A stretch of DNA of 64,000 bases from Gracilimonas amylolytica (GCF_002911695.1 NZ_PQBS01000010.1:124001-188000), one strand, 5' to 3'; counted from the stretch's first letter, positions 43,446 through 52,409 are shown. Made by a program: numbers and translations. The notes: generated from the sequence alone by a model not told the origin.

Positions 43446-44660
43446 TTGAGCGAATACCCCTATCAGGAAGAGATCAATACAGACTATGAGGTACTATCTA
43501 CCAAAGAGGAACCTAAGAACAAGCTGGATACAAGGACCATATTAAAGCACCTTGGCCTGTTTTTACTCACGGTTTTCTTTGTGACGATGACCGGAGCCAA
43601 TTTTGTGGGGCTCGACCCGGTTCTGTTTCCCTTTGCCTTACCAAACACCACTGACATTTTCAGAGGATTGGTATTTGCAGGACTGCTTCTTGGCTTTTTA
43701 ACGTTTCATGAATTTGGGCATTATTTTGCAGCGGTTCATCATAAAGTTAAAGTCACCTTGCCCTACTACATCCCCATTCCGTTGGGTATCGGTACGCTTG
43801 GGGCCGTGATCCGTATCAAGGAACGCATACGCAAAATGCATCAGCTCTTCGACATCGGTGCCTCCGGCCCAGTGGCGGGATTTATCGTTGCTCTTGTGGT
43901 CCTGCTTGTTGGTTTTGCCACCCTGCCGGAACCTGATTACGTGATGAATTTTGCCGGACATGACGAATTGAAGGAGTATGTTTCTGAACACGGAGCCTAC
44001 CCTGAACACATTACGGACCGAACGGAACAGGGGGTGCTCACCATTGGCAATACCATCCTGTATACCGCACTTGCTTCCATGTTTGATAACGTGCCCCCCA
44101 TGTGGGAGATGTATCACTTCCCATTTCTTTTTGCAGGATGGCTCGGTTTATTTTTTACGGCTCTCAACCTCATGCCGGTGGGTCAGCTTGATGGAGGACA
44201 CATCCTCTACTCCCTGATCGGATACAGGCGGCATCGCGTGGTGGCGCGACTGTTTTTTACAGTGGTAACGGCCCTGGCCGGAGCGGAAGCCATGCCATTT
44301 CTGGATTCTTATCTCACCGAATATATCCCGTTGCCATTTATTGGATGGGTTGCCTGGGCCTTCATTTTGCAACTGCTCATGAATAAAGCCTTTCGCACAG
44401 ACAGAGGCTGGATCTACAGCATGATGGCCGTTTCTTTAGCCGGCTCAGCCTTGTACAGTTACCTGTTGGGCGGCATCGAACCCGGGCAGGGTTCACTTAT
44501 ATGGCTTGTATGGAGCTTTTTCATAGCTTTTGCGGTTGGAGTGGAACATCCTCCCGTTGATATGGAAGAAAAATTATCCCCCACACGACGCGTGATAGGC
44601 TGGCTAAGTATGCTTATCTTCATACTCTGTATCAGCCCGAACCCTATTTACATGAACTAA
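43446..44660 (+). CDS. Site-2 protease-like (M50) membrane metalloprotease
   Basis: A 404-residue polytopic protein with about eight helices. The zinc motif is FHEFGHYFAA (His88, Glu89, His92), and the second aspartate ligand is in NLMPVGQLDGGHI, so it should be active. It begins with a TTG start and a hydrophilic N-terminus of about 35 residues. Site-2 proteases cut transmembrane segments of anti-sigma factors or other regulators. No PDZ domain or anti-sigma gene is nearby. It follows arcA by 15 nt and precedes a small lipoprotein gene by 5 nt, suggesting a three-gene operon. Confidence 0.9.
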   Translation: MSEYPYQEEINTDYEVLSTKEEPKNKLDTRTILKHLGLFLLTVFFVTMTGANFVGLDPVLFPFALPNTTDIFRGLVFAGLLLGFLTFHEFGHYFAAVHHKVKVTLPYYIPIPLGIGTLGAVIRIKERIRKMHQLFDIGASGPVAGFIVALVVLLVGFATLPEPDYVMNFAGHDELKEYVSEHGAYPEHITDRTEQGVLTIGNTILYTALASMFDNVPPMWEMYHFPFLFAGWLGLFFTALNLMPVGQLDGGHILYSLIGYRRHRVVARLFFTVVTALAGAEAMPFLDSYLTEYIPLPFIGWVAWAFILQLLMNKAFRTDRGWIYSMMAVSLAGSALYSYLLGGIEPGQGSLIWLVWSFFIAFAVGVEHPPVDMEEKLSPTRRVIGWLSMLIFILCISPNPIYMN

Positions 44661-44665
44661 CTACT

Positions 44666-45085
44666 ATGATGAAAAAAGTATTATTAGCTATTACCCTTCT
44701 TGGTTTTATGACCGCTTGCTCACAATCTGATGACAAGACACAAATGACCCTCGATCAGCAGGTCGACCAATTGGTTACGGAAGCCAAATTCGATGAAGCT
44801 ATGGAACTGCTGGACGAGACTTCATCAGAAGAGGCTCTTAAGCTTCGTGAAGATGTACATTTACGGCATGGCATTTATCTGATCTATAATGCAGACCCTT
44901 CTCAAATGAGAGAAAATGCCAATAATGCCCTAAGAGAGTTTATTGCCGTTCTTGAACTCAATCCTGACAATGAAAAAGCAAGAGCCGAGATCGAACAGAT
45001 CTTAGGTATTTATCGCAGCTTCCCTGACCGACAACCCGCTGAGGATGTATTGGAACAACTGCGTGATTTCGGCTTTCAAATATAA
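44666..45085 (+). CDS. Small TPR-like lipoprotein
   Basis: 139 residues. The N-terminus MMKKVLLAITLLGFMTAC is a lipoprotein signal with Cys18 in the lipobox. The mature part is helical, with a tetratricopeptide-like repeat (FDEAMELLDE, then FIAVLELNPDNEKARAEIEQIL). It starts 5 nt after the site-2 protease gene and is probably an envelope partner in the same operon. Exact family unknown. Confidence 0.75.
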   Translation: MMKKVLLAITLLGFMTACSQSDDKTQMTLDQQVDQLVTEAKFDEAMELLDETSSEEALKLREDVHLRHGIYLIYNADPSQMRENANNALREFIAVLELNPDNEKARAEIEQILGIYRSFPDRQPAEDVLEQLRDFGFQI

Positions 45086-45103
45086 TTAAAAGGCCTGTAA
45101 TGA

Positions 45104-45122
45104 GGGCGTATCGCATACGCCC
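45104..45122. repeat. REP-like hairpin GGGCGTAT-CGC-ATACGCCC
   Basis: A perfect 8-bp stem with a 3-base loop between the lipoprotein gene and smpB. It has no U-tract, so it is a repeat-like hairpin or processing site rather than a classical terminator. Confidence 0.5.
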
Positions 45123-45170
45123 CAAACCGCCACAATGATCAAATAAGCCCATTCACTTCAAATAGCTCCC

Positions 45171-45650
45171 ATGAGCGATAAAGAAAAAAAGACCACTCCC
45201 ACCATTCAAAACCGAAAGGCTCGTCACGACTTTAACGTGGAAGAGACCTATGAGGCCGGTTTGGTTCTGAAAGGAACCGAGGTGAAATCGTTGCGGCAGG
45301 GCAAAGCCAGTTTCACGGATTCCTTCGCCTACCTTCAGGATGGTGAAGTGTGGCTGAGGGAGTTATATATTAAACCCTATGAGCATGGATCTTATTATAA
45401 TCATGACCCCAGGCGGCCACGAAAGTTGCTGCTTCACAAAAAAGAGATCCGTGCACTCGATAAAGCCACTCAGCAAAAAGGGTATACCATTGTACCCCTG
45501 AAGTTGTATTTCAAGAATGGAAATGCCAAGGTTCTGATCGGTGTGGCCAAAGGTAAGAAGCAATTTGACAAGAGAGATTCCATCAAAGAAAAAGATGTAA
45601 AGCGACAGATCGAGCGCAATGTGAAAGGCAACTACAAGATCAATATGTAG
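45171..45650 (+). CDS. smpB: SsrA-binding protein
   Basis: A 159-residue tmRNA partner in trans-translation, which rescues stalled ribosomes. Signatures are NRKARHDFNVEETYEAGLVLKGTEVKSLRQGKAS at the start of the OB fold and KDVKRQIERNVKG at the basic C-terminal tail. Length is typical. ssrA itself is not in the window. The membrane protein gene follows by 35 nt. Confidence 0.96.
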   Translation: MSDKEKKTTPTIQNRKARHDFNVEETYEAGLVLKGTEVKSLRQGKASFTDSFAYLQDGEVWLRELYIKPYEHGSYYNHDPRRPRKLLLHKKEIRALDKATQQKGYTIVPLKLYFKNGNAKVLIGVAKGKKQFDKRDSIKEKDVKRQIERNVKGNYKINM

Positions 45651-45685
45651 CTCTCAATTTTAAAGGCTTTTGCTTATCATTAAGC

Positions 45686-46960
45686 ATGGAGCCTCAACTT
45701 GATATCATCTGGAAATTACTTGCCTCCCTTGGGGTTGGACTCCTCATTGGAACCGAACGGGGCTGGTATGGGCGTAAGGAAGATGAAGGCGACCGCGTGG
45801 CCGGTATCAGAACCTTCAGCCTGACCGGATTATTAGGAGGTATCACGGCATCCCTCGTTCCCTTTGGTGGCGAGCTGATGATCCCACTCGCTTTTCTGGC
45901 CTTTACCGCTTTGGTCATTGCCTCCTACATTTATGAGATCAAAGTAAATGAAAATGATGATATCGGGATCACAACAGAAGTCGCACTCATAACCACTTTT
46001 GTACTTGGGATATGGGCCGGAATAGGGCAATATGCTGAAGCTCTTGGCAGTGCTGTTGCCGTGATGGCCATTTTAAGCCTGAAGCCGATCCTCCATAAAT
46101 GGCTCAACAAAATTGAGATCGAGGTGATCTATGCCGGCATCAAATTGCTGGTGATCTCGGTCATACTCTTGCCACTTTTACCCAATCAGGGATACGGTCC
46201 CTGGAATACGCTGAATCCCTATTGGATCTGGTGGATGGTAGTTCTCATTTCCGGCTTGTCATTTTTAGGGTATATTTTAGTAAAGTATGCCGGTGAAGGA
46301 AAAGGCACTATTCTGACGGCTATCATAGGCGGACTGGCTTCCTCAACGGCTGTTACCATCAGCCTGGCTCAACTCAGCAAACAAAGTCATCGTGACAAAA
46401 ACAGATTATATATAGCAGGCATTCTTGTGGCCTCTTCCATTATGCTGATCCGGGTCTTTATAGAAGTATCTGTGGTGAACCGGGACCTGCTGCATCCACT
46501 CTGGATGCCTCTGGCTGCCATGCTGATCATCACCTTAGGATGCGTTGCCTGGCTGTATTTCAGCGGTGATGCGGACACCGGGGATGACAATCCGGACCTG
46601 GACCTCGGCAATCCCCTTCAGCTTAAAACGGCTCTTCAATTTGGAGCCCTGCTCGGGGTGATCCTGATACTCTCAACCGCTTTAAAAGAATGGTTTGGCG
46701 ATCAGGGTATTTACCTGCTGGCACTTCTATCGGGACTGATGGATGTGGATGCCATCACCCTTTCTCTATCTAAAATGGCACAATCAGAGATCAGTGATGC
46801 AGTAGCAACACTGGGTATCATCATTTCGGTGATCTCCAACACCCTGGTAAAAGCCGGTTTCTTTATTTTCATCGCCGGTTGGAAAAAAAGCATGGAGCTG
46901 CTGTGGCTCATTCTATTGATCTCAGCAGGTGGAGTTCTCAGTTTCTGGCTGTTTGTGTGA
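45686..46960 (+). CDS. MgtC/SapB-like DUF4010 membrane protein
   Basis: A 424-residue polytopic protein with about 12 helices. The N-terminal third has the MgtC motif LGVGLLIGTERGWYGR and GIRTFSLTGLLGG, and the rest corresponds to DUF4010 (GGLASSTAVTISLAQLS, then LLSGLMDVDAITLSLSKM). Members are predicted transporters or membrane stress proteins without a proven substrate. It follows smpB and ends 15 nt before the rnpB terminator of the opposite strand. Confidence 0.88.
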   Translation: MEPQLDIIWKLLASLGVGLLIGTERGWYGRKEDEGDRVAGIRTFSLTGLLGGITASLVPFGGELMIPLAFLAFTALVIASYIYEIKVNENDDIGITTEVALITTFVLGIWAGIGQYAEALGSAVAVMAILSLKPILHKWLNKIEIEVIYAGIKLLVISVILLPLLPNQGYGPWNTLNPYWIWWMVVLISGLSFLGYILVKYAGEGKGTILTAIIGGLASSTAVTISLAQLSKQSHRDKNRLYIAGILVASSIMLIRVFIEVSVVNRDLLHPLWMPLAAMLIITLGCVAWLYFSGDADTGDDNPDLDLGNPLQLKTALQFGALLGVILILSTALKEWFGDQGIYLLALLSGLMDVDAITLSLSKMAQSEISDAVATLGIIISVISNTLVKAGFFIFIAGWKKSMELLWLILLISAGGVLSFWLFV

Positions 46961-46972
46961 TAAGGCAGGTAT

Positions 46973-47010
46973 CAAAAAACAAAACCCTACTCCTTTGGGG
47001 AGCAGGGTTT
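46973..47010 (-). terminator. Terminator of rnpB (minus strand)
   Basis: Read on the minus strand, AAACCCTGCTCC pairs with GGAGTAGGGTTT and is followed by TGTTTTTTG, a standard Rho-independent terminator about 14 bases after the rnpB 3' end. It also lies just downstream of the plus-strand DUF4010 gene and may stop both. Confidence 0.85.
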
Positions 47011-47020
47011 CGGTCTAATT

Positions 47021-47358
47021 TGTAGCAGGAAAGCCTGTAAGCCGGATTCTGTCGAGGATGATCATTTATCTGTCGCGTCCCACCCGATGGCGTCACGACA
47101 AGCGGCATATACCATCTGCATGAACTTTCTCCCCGCGAGGTTTACCGTGCCCCCGACCTCACGATACGGGGCGGTGAGCTCTTACCTCACCTTTTCACCC
47201 TTACTCCGCGCATAATTGCTTATGCATGGAGCGGTCTGTTTTCTGTTGCACTGTCTGTCATCACGCCATTCCTGACGTGAAGCCTCCCCTTCGCCGGCTG
47301 AACCGGATCGGGGAGCGCGGTGCTTGTTGGAGTCCGGACTTTCCTCCCAGCACATACT
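47021..47358 (-). ncRNA. rnpB: RNase P RNA (bacterial class A)
   Basis: The catalytic RNA that removes 5' leaders from pre-tRNAs. On the minus strand the conserved core is plain: GAGGAAAGTCCGGACTCC near the 5' end (P4), ACAGAAAACAGACCGC, GGTAAGAGCTCACCG, GGTAAACC, and the 3' AGAATCCGGCTTAC that completes P4. Total length is about 338 nt. Ends are estimated from the P1 pairing (around GTGCTGG and CCTGCTAC) and are uncertain by about 5 nt. A terminator follows. Confidence 0.95.
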
Positions 47359-47369
47359 TAATGGTTTGA

Positions 47370-48230
47370 ACTAAAGATCAACCAGATATCCTGAAATAAA
47401 CGTTGAGATCCTTCGCGGTAAACCTTGTACTCACAAATAGACTTGGTTGCGCTCAGGATGACAACATTGATGGGTGAAAGTGGTTGCCGTATCGAACCAT
47501 CAAGTATGTACCGGGCGATCACCCGGCTTTCCTGCTGTCTTAAAATACGTGTTTTCTTTGGTTATTACATCATATTCAGGATCTGTATCCAATATATCAT
47601 TCTTCACAGAATTAACATGGGTTTGCACGGGACGGTAGGTCATGCGTCTATTACCATTTGGGTTATCATGACGCTATTTGCACAAGTGTTCTGCAAGATT
47701 CTAAATCGAGCTTATAGAAATCTTAAACCCTAAATGAGAAGATCTTGCTAAGGATTGGTTTTCTTAATTACACTCGATTGTTGTCATCTTTGCCTCGGTG
47801 GCAGGCAGAGCGCCCGGCCGGTTATATTCGATATGGTATGGTAAACGCGATAGATCTCAAAATCAGAATGACATTCCAAATATGACTTTGAGATCCCTCG
47901 TGTTCAAGAGCTTATTCTTTTGATTATTTTGAGGCACTCGGGATGACAACGTTTGAGGTTGGGCACCATTGTTTTGGAAGTTTTAGAACTGATCAACACA
48001 TTTTTGCCCTCGAATTACCTGACATCTACAATTCAGTAACCCGGTGAATCACAGTTCACCACTTCTTTATTTTCGATTCACCGAACGACCGATCAGCGAT
48101 GGACGATCGAACCATATAGGGAAATGAATTACCCGAAATATTAACCTGTGGAGTTTTAAAACACCGATTGGTATCAACAAAAAAAGGGAAGACGCAGCTT
48201 CCCTTTTCCAAAAATTAACGATCAATGTAT
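47370..48230. other. Gene-free stretch with decayed repeat fragments
   Basis: About 860 bases without a convincing gene. It holds two degenerate, inverted copies of the GGATGACAAC...GAGATCC repeat type (about 47410-47470 and 47886-47952). It also has a GGCAGGCAG mini-palindrome (47791-47808) followed by CGGTTATATTCGATATGGTATGG (47820-47842), which recurs almost identically at 53903. A 102-codon ORF at 47425 lacks protein-like composition. Confidence 0.6.
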
Positions 48231-48241
48231 AATGAGTTGTC

Positions 48242-48976
48242 TTAGATGGACAATTCTTCTTTGGCTTTATCGAAGAATGACTGATCCACTACAATACGTC
48301 CGCTGTTCTCATCAATGATGATCTTGTTCTTGCGGCGTACTTCAACCTGTGTTTGCGGAGGCAGAGCCATTCCAAGTGCGGCACCGCGATCCATAGCCAC
48401 AACGGCCATGCCGTTATTCAGGCCATCACGAAGTCGTTTGTAGCTGCGCATGTAGCGGTCGTCGATCTCTTCTTCAACTTCCTTACGCTTCTTGAGCAGC
48501 TTGTCTTCTTCTTCCTGAGTGGATTTAACCACATCATCCAGGCTGCTGCTTTTTTCGTCATGCATCTTTTGGGCAGCTTCCAGTTCATTTTCAGCGACTT
48601 CCAGCTCAGGCTCGATCTCTTCCTGTCTTTTTTCGATCTCTTTGATGCGCGATTCTGCATTTTCGATCACCTGTTTCTGAGCTTCGATCTCTTTGGTCAG
48701 TGCGTCGTACTCACGGTTATTACGAACACTCAGCTGCTGATCTTCATATTTTTCGATCTTCTCTTTTGAGCCCTGAAGATCCAGCTTCAGGTTATCCAGT
48801 TCAACCTGCAGGTTTTGCTTCTCTTCGGTCAGGCTGTTTAGTTTTGCCTCTTTTCGGGCAATATCAGTTTCCAGATCGAGTACTTCTTCAGGCAGGTCAC
48901 CTCTTAACTGTTTTAGCTCGTCAATTCGGCTGTCAATGTATTGCAGGTTCGCTAATTTTTGTAATACTTCATTCAT
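48242..48976 (-). CDS. CdsZ-like coiled-coil protein with degenerate zinc ribbon
   Basis: A 244-residue protein. Residues 5-180 form a long helical hairpin coiled coil (LDLETDIARKEAKLNSLTEE, KEIEAQKQVIENAESRIKEI). The C-terminal part corresponds to the C4 zinc ribbon of the family (LPPQTQVEVRRKNKIIIDENSGRIVVD), but all four cysteines are gone, as also seen in Bacteroidota homologues. It lies 10 nt after the NIF3-family gene, the standard neighbour. ATG 48976 is chosen because homology begins there and the longer frame runs into the upstream gene. Function unknown, possibly nucleic-acid or ribosome-linked. Confidence 0.85.
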   Translation of the reverse strand: MNEVLQKLANLQYIDSRIDELKQLRGDLPEEVLDLETDIARKEAKLNSLTEEKQNLQVELDNLKLDLQGSKEKIEKYEDQQLSVRNNREYDALTKEIEAQKQVIENAESRIKEIEKRQEEIEPELEVAENELEAAQKMHDEKSSSLDDVVKSTQEEEDKLLKKRKEVEEEIDDRYMRSYKRLRDGLNNGMAVVAMDRGAALGMALPPQTQVEVRRKNKIIIDENSGRIVVDQSFFDKAKEELSI

Positions 48977-48986
48977 GGAGTGAGGG

Positions 48987-50048
48987 TCAACTTTGTTGAA
49001 TAGTTTTAGGTTCAGGATCCGACACATAGATCTGCATCGGATTTGTTACTGTGCGAGTGACCGATACTTCCACATCTTCAAATGCTTCGGTCAGCTCATT
49101 TTTCAGGGCTTCAGCAATAGGGAATTCACTTTCATAATGACCTACATCAACGAGCAGAAAATCGTCCTTCTCGGTGAAATAGTCATGATATTTGATATCA
49201 GCAGTCACAAAAGCCTGTGCCCCTGCTTGGATGGCTTTATTTTTCAGAAAGACACCGGCACCACCACAAACCGCCACCTTTTTGATCTTATCCACATCGC
49301 CGGAATACCGGATGGCTTTAACATCCAGTGCTTTTGAAACCAGGTGCAGAAATTCATTCTTACCAATGCCTTCCTCAGGATATTCGCCGATCACACCCAT
49401 CCCAAAATTCTGAGTGGTGGATGCGAGATCGATCACCTGAAAACTGCCTTCCTTCAGCATGCCTTCTTTTTTGAGAGCCTTCTTCAGTACCGAGACATTA
49501 TGCTGATCGATGATAGCCTCAAAACATTTCAAGCCATCCTTACGGTTATTCACCTCAAAGTAATGGGCTTCCTCAGCGGAATGGTAATTCAGCAGTTTCA
49601 GAACAGCATCGCTGTCGGCATGGGAGGTGATCAACCTGATCTTACGGCTGATGGAATAGTTCTTATCGAGGAACCGAAGATTATCGAGTCCTAAAATATT
49701 GGCCAGTACAAAAGAGACGCCATCGAGAGCGGCATCCAGATTTGTGTGTGCCACCAGCAGGCCAATATCGTTCTTGATCAGTTTGTAAATGATACGCCCT
49801 TGTTCATCGGTGGGATTGATACTGCCGATCTTACTGAAGATCAGCGGATGGTGGGCAACAATGATTTCACAACCTTTTTCGATGGCTTCAGCCACTACGG
49901 CATCGGTCACGTCAAGGCAGGTTAATACTGAGGAAACGGAGGCATTGGGGTCTCCGACAAGTAATCCGACATTATCATAATCCATTTTTACCTGGGGTGG
50001 TGCCCACTGATCAAGGAAGGTAGATATTTGTCGGATTCGGGTTGACAT
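48987..50048 (-). CDS. NIF3-family dinuclear-metal protein (GTP cyclohydrolase I type 2-like)
   Basis: A 353-residue protein of the NIF3/YbgI/DUF34 family in its long form, with a PII/CutA-like domain inserted between the two halves (about residues 130-230). The metal ligands are in IIVAHHPLIF, VAHTNLDAA and LLVDVGHYESEFP. The family forms hexameric toroids and has no settled activity, though metal insertion and GTP-cyclohydrolase roles have been proposed. It is cotranscribed with the CdsZ-like gene 10 nt downstream. Confidence 0.92.
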   Translation of the reverse strand: MSTRIRQISTFLDQWAPPQVKMDYDNVGLLVGDPNASVSSVLTCLDVTDAVVAEAIEKGCEIIVAHHPLIFSKIGSINPTDEQGRIIYKLIKNDIGLLVAHTNLDAALDGVSFVLANILGLDNLRFLDKNYSISRKIRLITSHADSDAVLKLLNYHSAEEAHYFEVNNRKDGLKCFEAIIDQHNVSVLKKALKKEGMLKEGSFQVIDLASTTQNFGMGVIGEYPEEGIGKNEFLHLVSKALDVKAIRYSGDVDKIKKVAVCGGAGVFLKNKAIQAGAQAFVTADIKYHDYFTEKDDFLLVDVGHYESEFPIAEALKNELTEAFEDVEVSVTRTVTNPMQIYVSDPEPKTIQQS

Positions 50049-50202
50049 GCTATCTATCCCCTTGTTTTATTGAATCCGACCTTTGGGTCGAAGAATAATG
50101 TTGAATTATGACTTTGAGCGTTATCAATCTCAATAAATAACCATTAATTACAATGTCTTTAGAGCTTCCAAAAATAAGGCTTATTGATGAATGATAAAAG
50201 CT

Positions 50203-50210
50203 TATCTTAC
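50203..50210 (+). promoter_or_regulatory. Putative -7 promoter box (TATCTTAC) for the yggS cluster
   Basis: TATCTTAC, 43 bases before ATG 50253, in the 204-base divergent gap between the NIF3 and yggS genes. That gap also holds a small CGACC-TTTG-GGTCG hairpin near 50079. Confidence 0.35.
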
Positions 50211-50252
50211 AGTTAATTACTTAGAATCTTAAAAAACCACCCTTTTTTTGCC

Positions 50253-50957
50253 ATGAGTAACGAGGATATCTCCCAAAATCTCAGTTCCATTCAAGAACAG
50301 ATCGCTGAAACCTGTGAATCTTCCGGGCGCGATCCGAAAGAGATCACCCTGGTTACGGTCAGTAAAACCAAACCAAATGAAGATATACTGGAAGCCATAA
50401 AAGCCGGACAGCTTCATTTTGGGGAGAACCGCATGAAAGAACTTGAAGATAAGATGGCAAGCATTGCCAACCCGGATGTGGTCTGGCATTTCATCGGAAA
50501 TCTTCAAACCAATAAGATCAAGTACATTGCCGATCGGGTGAATTGGATCCATTCTGTTGAAAAAGCCAAATACCTGAAAGAGATCGACAAACGAGCAGGT
50601 CAGGCAAATCGGGTGGTCAACGCCCATATTCAGGTCAACATCAGTGATGAGAAACAAAAAGGTGGCTGCAAACCGGATGACCTGGCCAGGATCCTGGAAT
50701 CGGCTCAGAATTATGAACACGTGAAGGTAAAAGGACTGATGGGCATGGCCACTTTTACGGATGACCCTGAAGATGTAAGAAGTGAATTCAAATTATTAAA
50801 AGAATTATTTGATTCTCATCAATCGTACAATGGTGGGAGCGTTCAGCTTGAGCATGTTTCGATGGGAATGACCAACGACTTTAAAGTCGCCATTGAAGAA
50901 GGAGCCACAATGGTTAGAATAGGAAGTGCCATCTTCGGTGAACGCAACTATGGCTGA
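50253..50957 (+). CDS. YggS/YlmE-family pyridoxal-phosphate homeostasis protein
   Basis: A 234-residue single-domain PLP-binding TIM-barrel protein. PLP Lys is in VTVSKTKPNEDI, followed by FGENRMKELEDKM, WHFIGNLQTNKIKYI and SMGMTNDFKVAIEEGATMVRIGSAIFG, all diagnostic. It buffers PLP and affects amino-acid pools. It is first in a run with two small membrane/coiled-coil genes and divIVA, the order in which ylmE precedes sepF, ylmG and divIVA in Gram-positives. Confidence 0.94.
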   Translation: MSNEDISQNLSSIQEQIAETCESSGRDPKEITLVTVSKTKPNEDILEAIKAGQLHFGENRMKELEDKMASIANPDVVWHFIGNLQTNKIKYIADRVNWIHSVEKAKYLKEIDKRAGQANRVVNAHIQVNISDEKQKGGCKPDDLARILESAQNYEHVKVKGLMGMATFTDDPEDVRSEFKLLKELFDSHQSYNGGSVQLEHVSMGMTNDFKVAIEEGATMVRIGSAIFGERNYG

Positions 50958-51022
50958 GTTTTTCACGTAAGCTCGACCATCGTTCTGAACAAAAACTGAA
51001 ATCATTATAAAATTTAGGGCTT

Positions 51023-51334
51023 ATGTTATTTGGATTACCATGGTATGCGATCGTAGCTATCGTCTCAATTGCGGGCGGACTCTTTTATGCTTTCAAGGAG
51101 AAAGAAATTGAAATGGAGTCGAAGAGAATGACCAACGTAAGGGAACTCAACGAACTTCGGAAAGTGGTGCACAATCTGAAATCACGGATCGAAACGCTTG
51201 AATCTGACCTGAAAACCAGGAGCAAGAATACATCCAATCATTCCTCTAATCCTTTAGGGGAGATCGAAATTGATGATGAAGTTGAGGGGCAAAATTCCGA
51301 TAATTCAACAAATAAAAGTAGAAACCGCAGTTAA
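51023..51334 (+). CDS. Small membrane protein with coiled coil
   Basis: 103 residues. A membrane helix at about 5-22 (LPWYAIVAIVSIAGGLFYAF) is followed by a basic/acidic coiled coil (MTNVRELNELRKVVHNLKSRIETLESDLK) and a polar tail. The layout (one helix, then heptad repeat) is like PspB or small scaffold proteins, but I cannot assign a family. It lies 65 nt after yggS and 11 nt before a gene of similar layout, so they may form a pair. Confidence 0.65.
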   Translation: MLFGLPWYAIVAIVSIAGGLFYAFKEKEIEMESKRMTNVRELNELRKVVHNLKSRIETLESDLKTRSKNTSNHSSNPLGEIEIDDEVEGQNSDNSTNKSRNRS

Positions 51335-51345
51335 ATAATGGATCT

Positions 51346-51699
51346 ATGTCAGGTGAAGAATTTGTTTTAGCGATGATCGGGATATTGGGAGGGCTTGGAT
51401 TTGCAGGATTTATATTTTGGAATATATTCAGCATCATCAAACAGTGGATCCACAGAAAGAGTGGCAACTCACAATTAGACCCCCAGTTTTTCAGGGCTTT
51501 GGGTGAATTCAAAAAAAATACGGAAAGAAAGATCTCTGAGCTTGAGGCTAAGATCAATGAACTTGAGGAAGAACGGTATCGTGTGGGGGAAGGGGAACAT
51601 GAAAGCATGGGAGACATTGAAATAGAAGAGGAAGAGATCCGTTCATCATCCAAGCAAGACCGCGACAACAGCAATTTGCGTAACATGTTAAATGAATAA
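51346..51699 (+). CDS. Small membrane protein with coiled coil and acidic tail
   Basis: 117 residues. A membrane helix at about 6-30 (VLAMIGILGGLGFAGFIFWNIF) precedes IIKQWIHRK, a coiled coil (FKKNTERKISELEAKINELEEER) and an acidic stretch (GDIEIEEEEIRSS). Its layout matches the preceding 103-residue protein (both carry EIEID/DIEIE-like acid motifs), so they look like diverged paralogues or partners. No known family recognised. It sits 44 nt before divIVA. Confidence 0.65.
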   Translation: MSGEEFVLAMIGILGGLGFAGFIFWNIFSIIKQWIHRKSGNSQLDPQFFRALGEFKKNTERKISELEAKINELEEERYRVGEGEHESMGDIEIEEEEIRSSSKQDRDNSNLRNMLNE

Positions 51700-51743
51700 A
51701 TGTTACTTTAAATAAGCTTAAGGACGACTAAAATCACTGATTT

Positions 51744-52409
51744 ATGAAACTTACTCCGTTAGAGATCAAACAACAGACCTTTGAGAAAAACCTCCGGGGA
51801 TATGACACCGCAGATGTACAGGCTTTTCTGACTCTTGTTTCCAATGAATTTGAACACCTGCTGAACAAGAATAAGGAACTTGAACAGGAAATTGACAAGC
51901 TTCAGGATCGGGTCAAGCACTATGAGCGCGTAGAGGATGCCCTTCATGAAACCCTTCAAACCGCCAAGGAATCGGTCGAGCAAAAGATGACCGGTGCCCG
52001 GCAGGAAGCCAAAAGCACCATCGAAAAAGCCGAGATGGAAGCGAATGCCATCATTCAGGAGGCCAACCACAACCGTCAGCAGATCCGTCAAAGTATCCTT
52101 CGTCTGCTCGATCGCCGGGAAGAGATCATCAACGGTATCTCAGCTTATCTGGATAACGCCAAGAAATCTATTGAGCAATTCGGAAACGATGAAATGGATG
52201 TCTTCAAGTTACCCAAAGAGGTAAACCTTGAGGAAGCCATAGATAACACCGGTAACGGTGGCGGTGCCCGATTTGTGCTGGATGAAGAGGCCGACAACGA
52301 CCTTGAGGAAGATATGGATGATGAAACCACTTCCCGAAAAGAAGACGAAGATCACGCCTTCCCTCCCGGAAGTGACAGGCTTGACGACATTCTTGACGAA
52401 ATAGATTAA
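51744..52409 (+). CDS. DivIVA-domain protein
   Basis: A 221-residue coiled-coil protein. The N-terminal MKLTPLEIKQQTFEKNLRGYDTADVQAFLTLVSNEFEHLL is the DivIVA membrane-binding domain, with the conserved F-x-x-x-x-R-G-Y-D-x-x-x-V-x-x-F pattern. Long coiled coils follow to about residue 150, then an acidic tail. DivIVA proteins mark negatively curved membrane and recruit division or polar proteins; they are best known in Gram-positives. It sits downstream of yggS and two small membrane genes. Confidence 0.93.
   Translation: MKLTPLEIKQQTFEKNLRGYDTADVQAFLTLVSNEFEHLLNKNKELEQEIDKLQDRVKHYERVEDALHETLQTAKESVEQKMTGARQEAKSTIEKAEMEANAIIQEANHNRQQIRQSILRLLDRREEIINGISAYLDNAKKSIEQFGNDEMDVFKLPKEVNLEEAIDNTGNGGGARFVLDEEADNDLEEDMDDETTSRKEDEDHAFPPGSDRLDDILDEID

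Noticed and set aside
47425-47733. 102-codon open frame downstream of rnpB
   Set aside because: Unprotein-like composition, no ribosome site, and overlap with decayed intergenic repeats.
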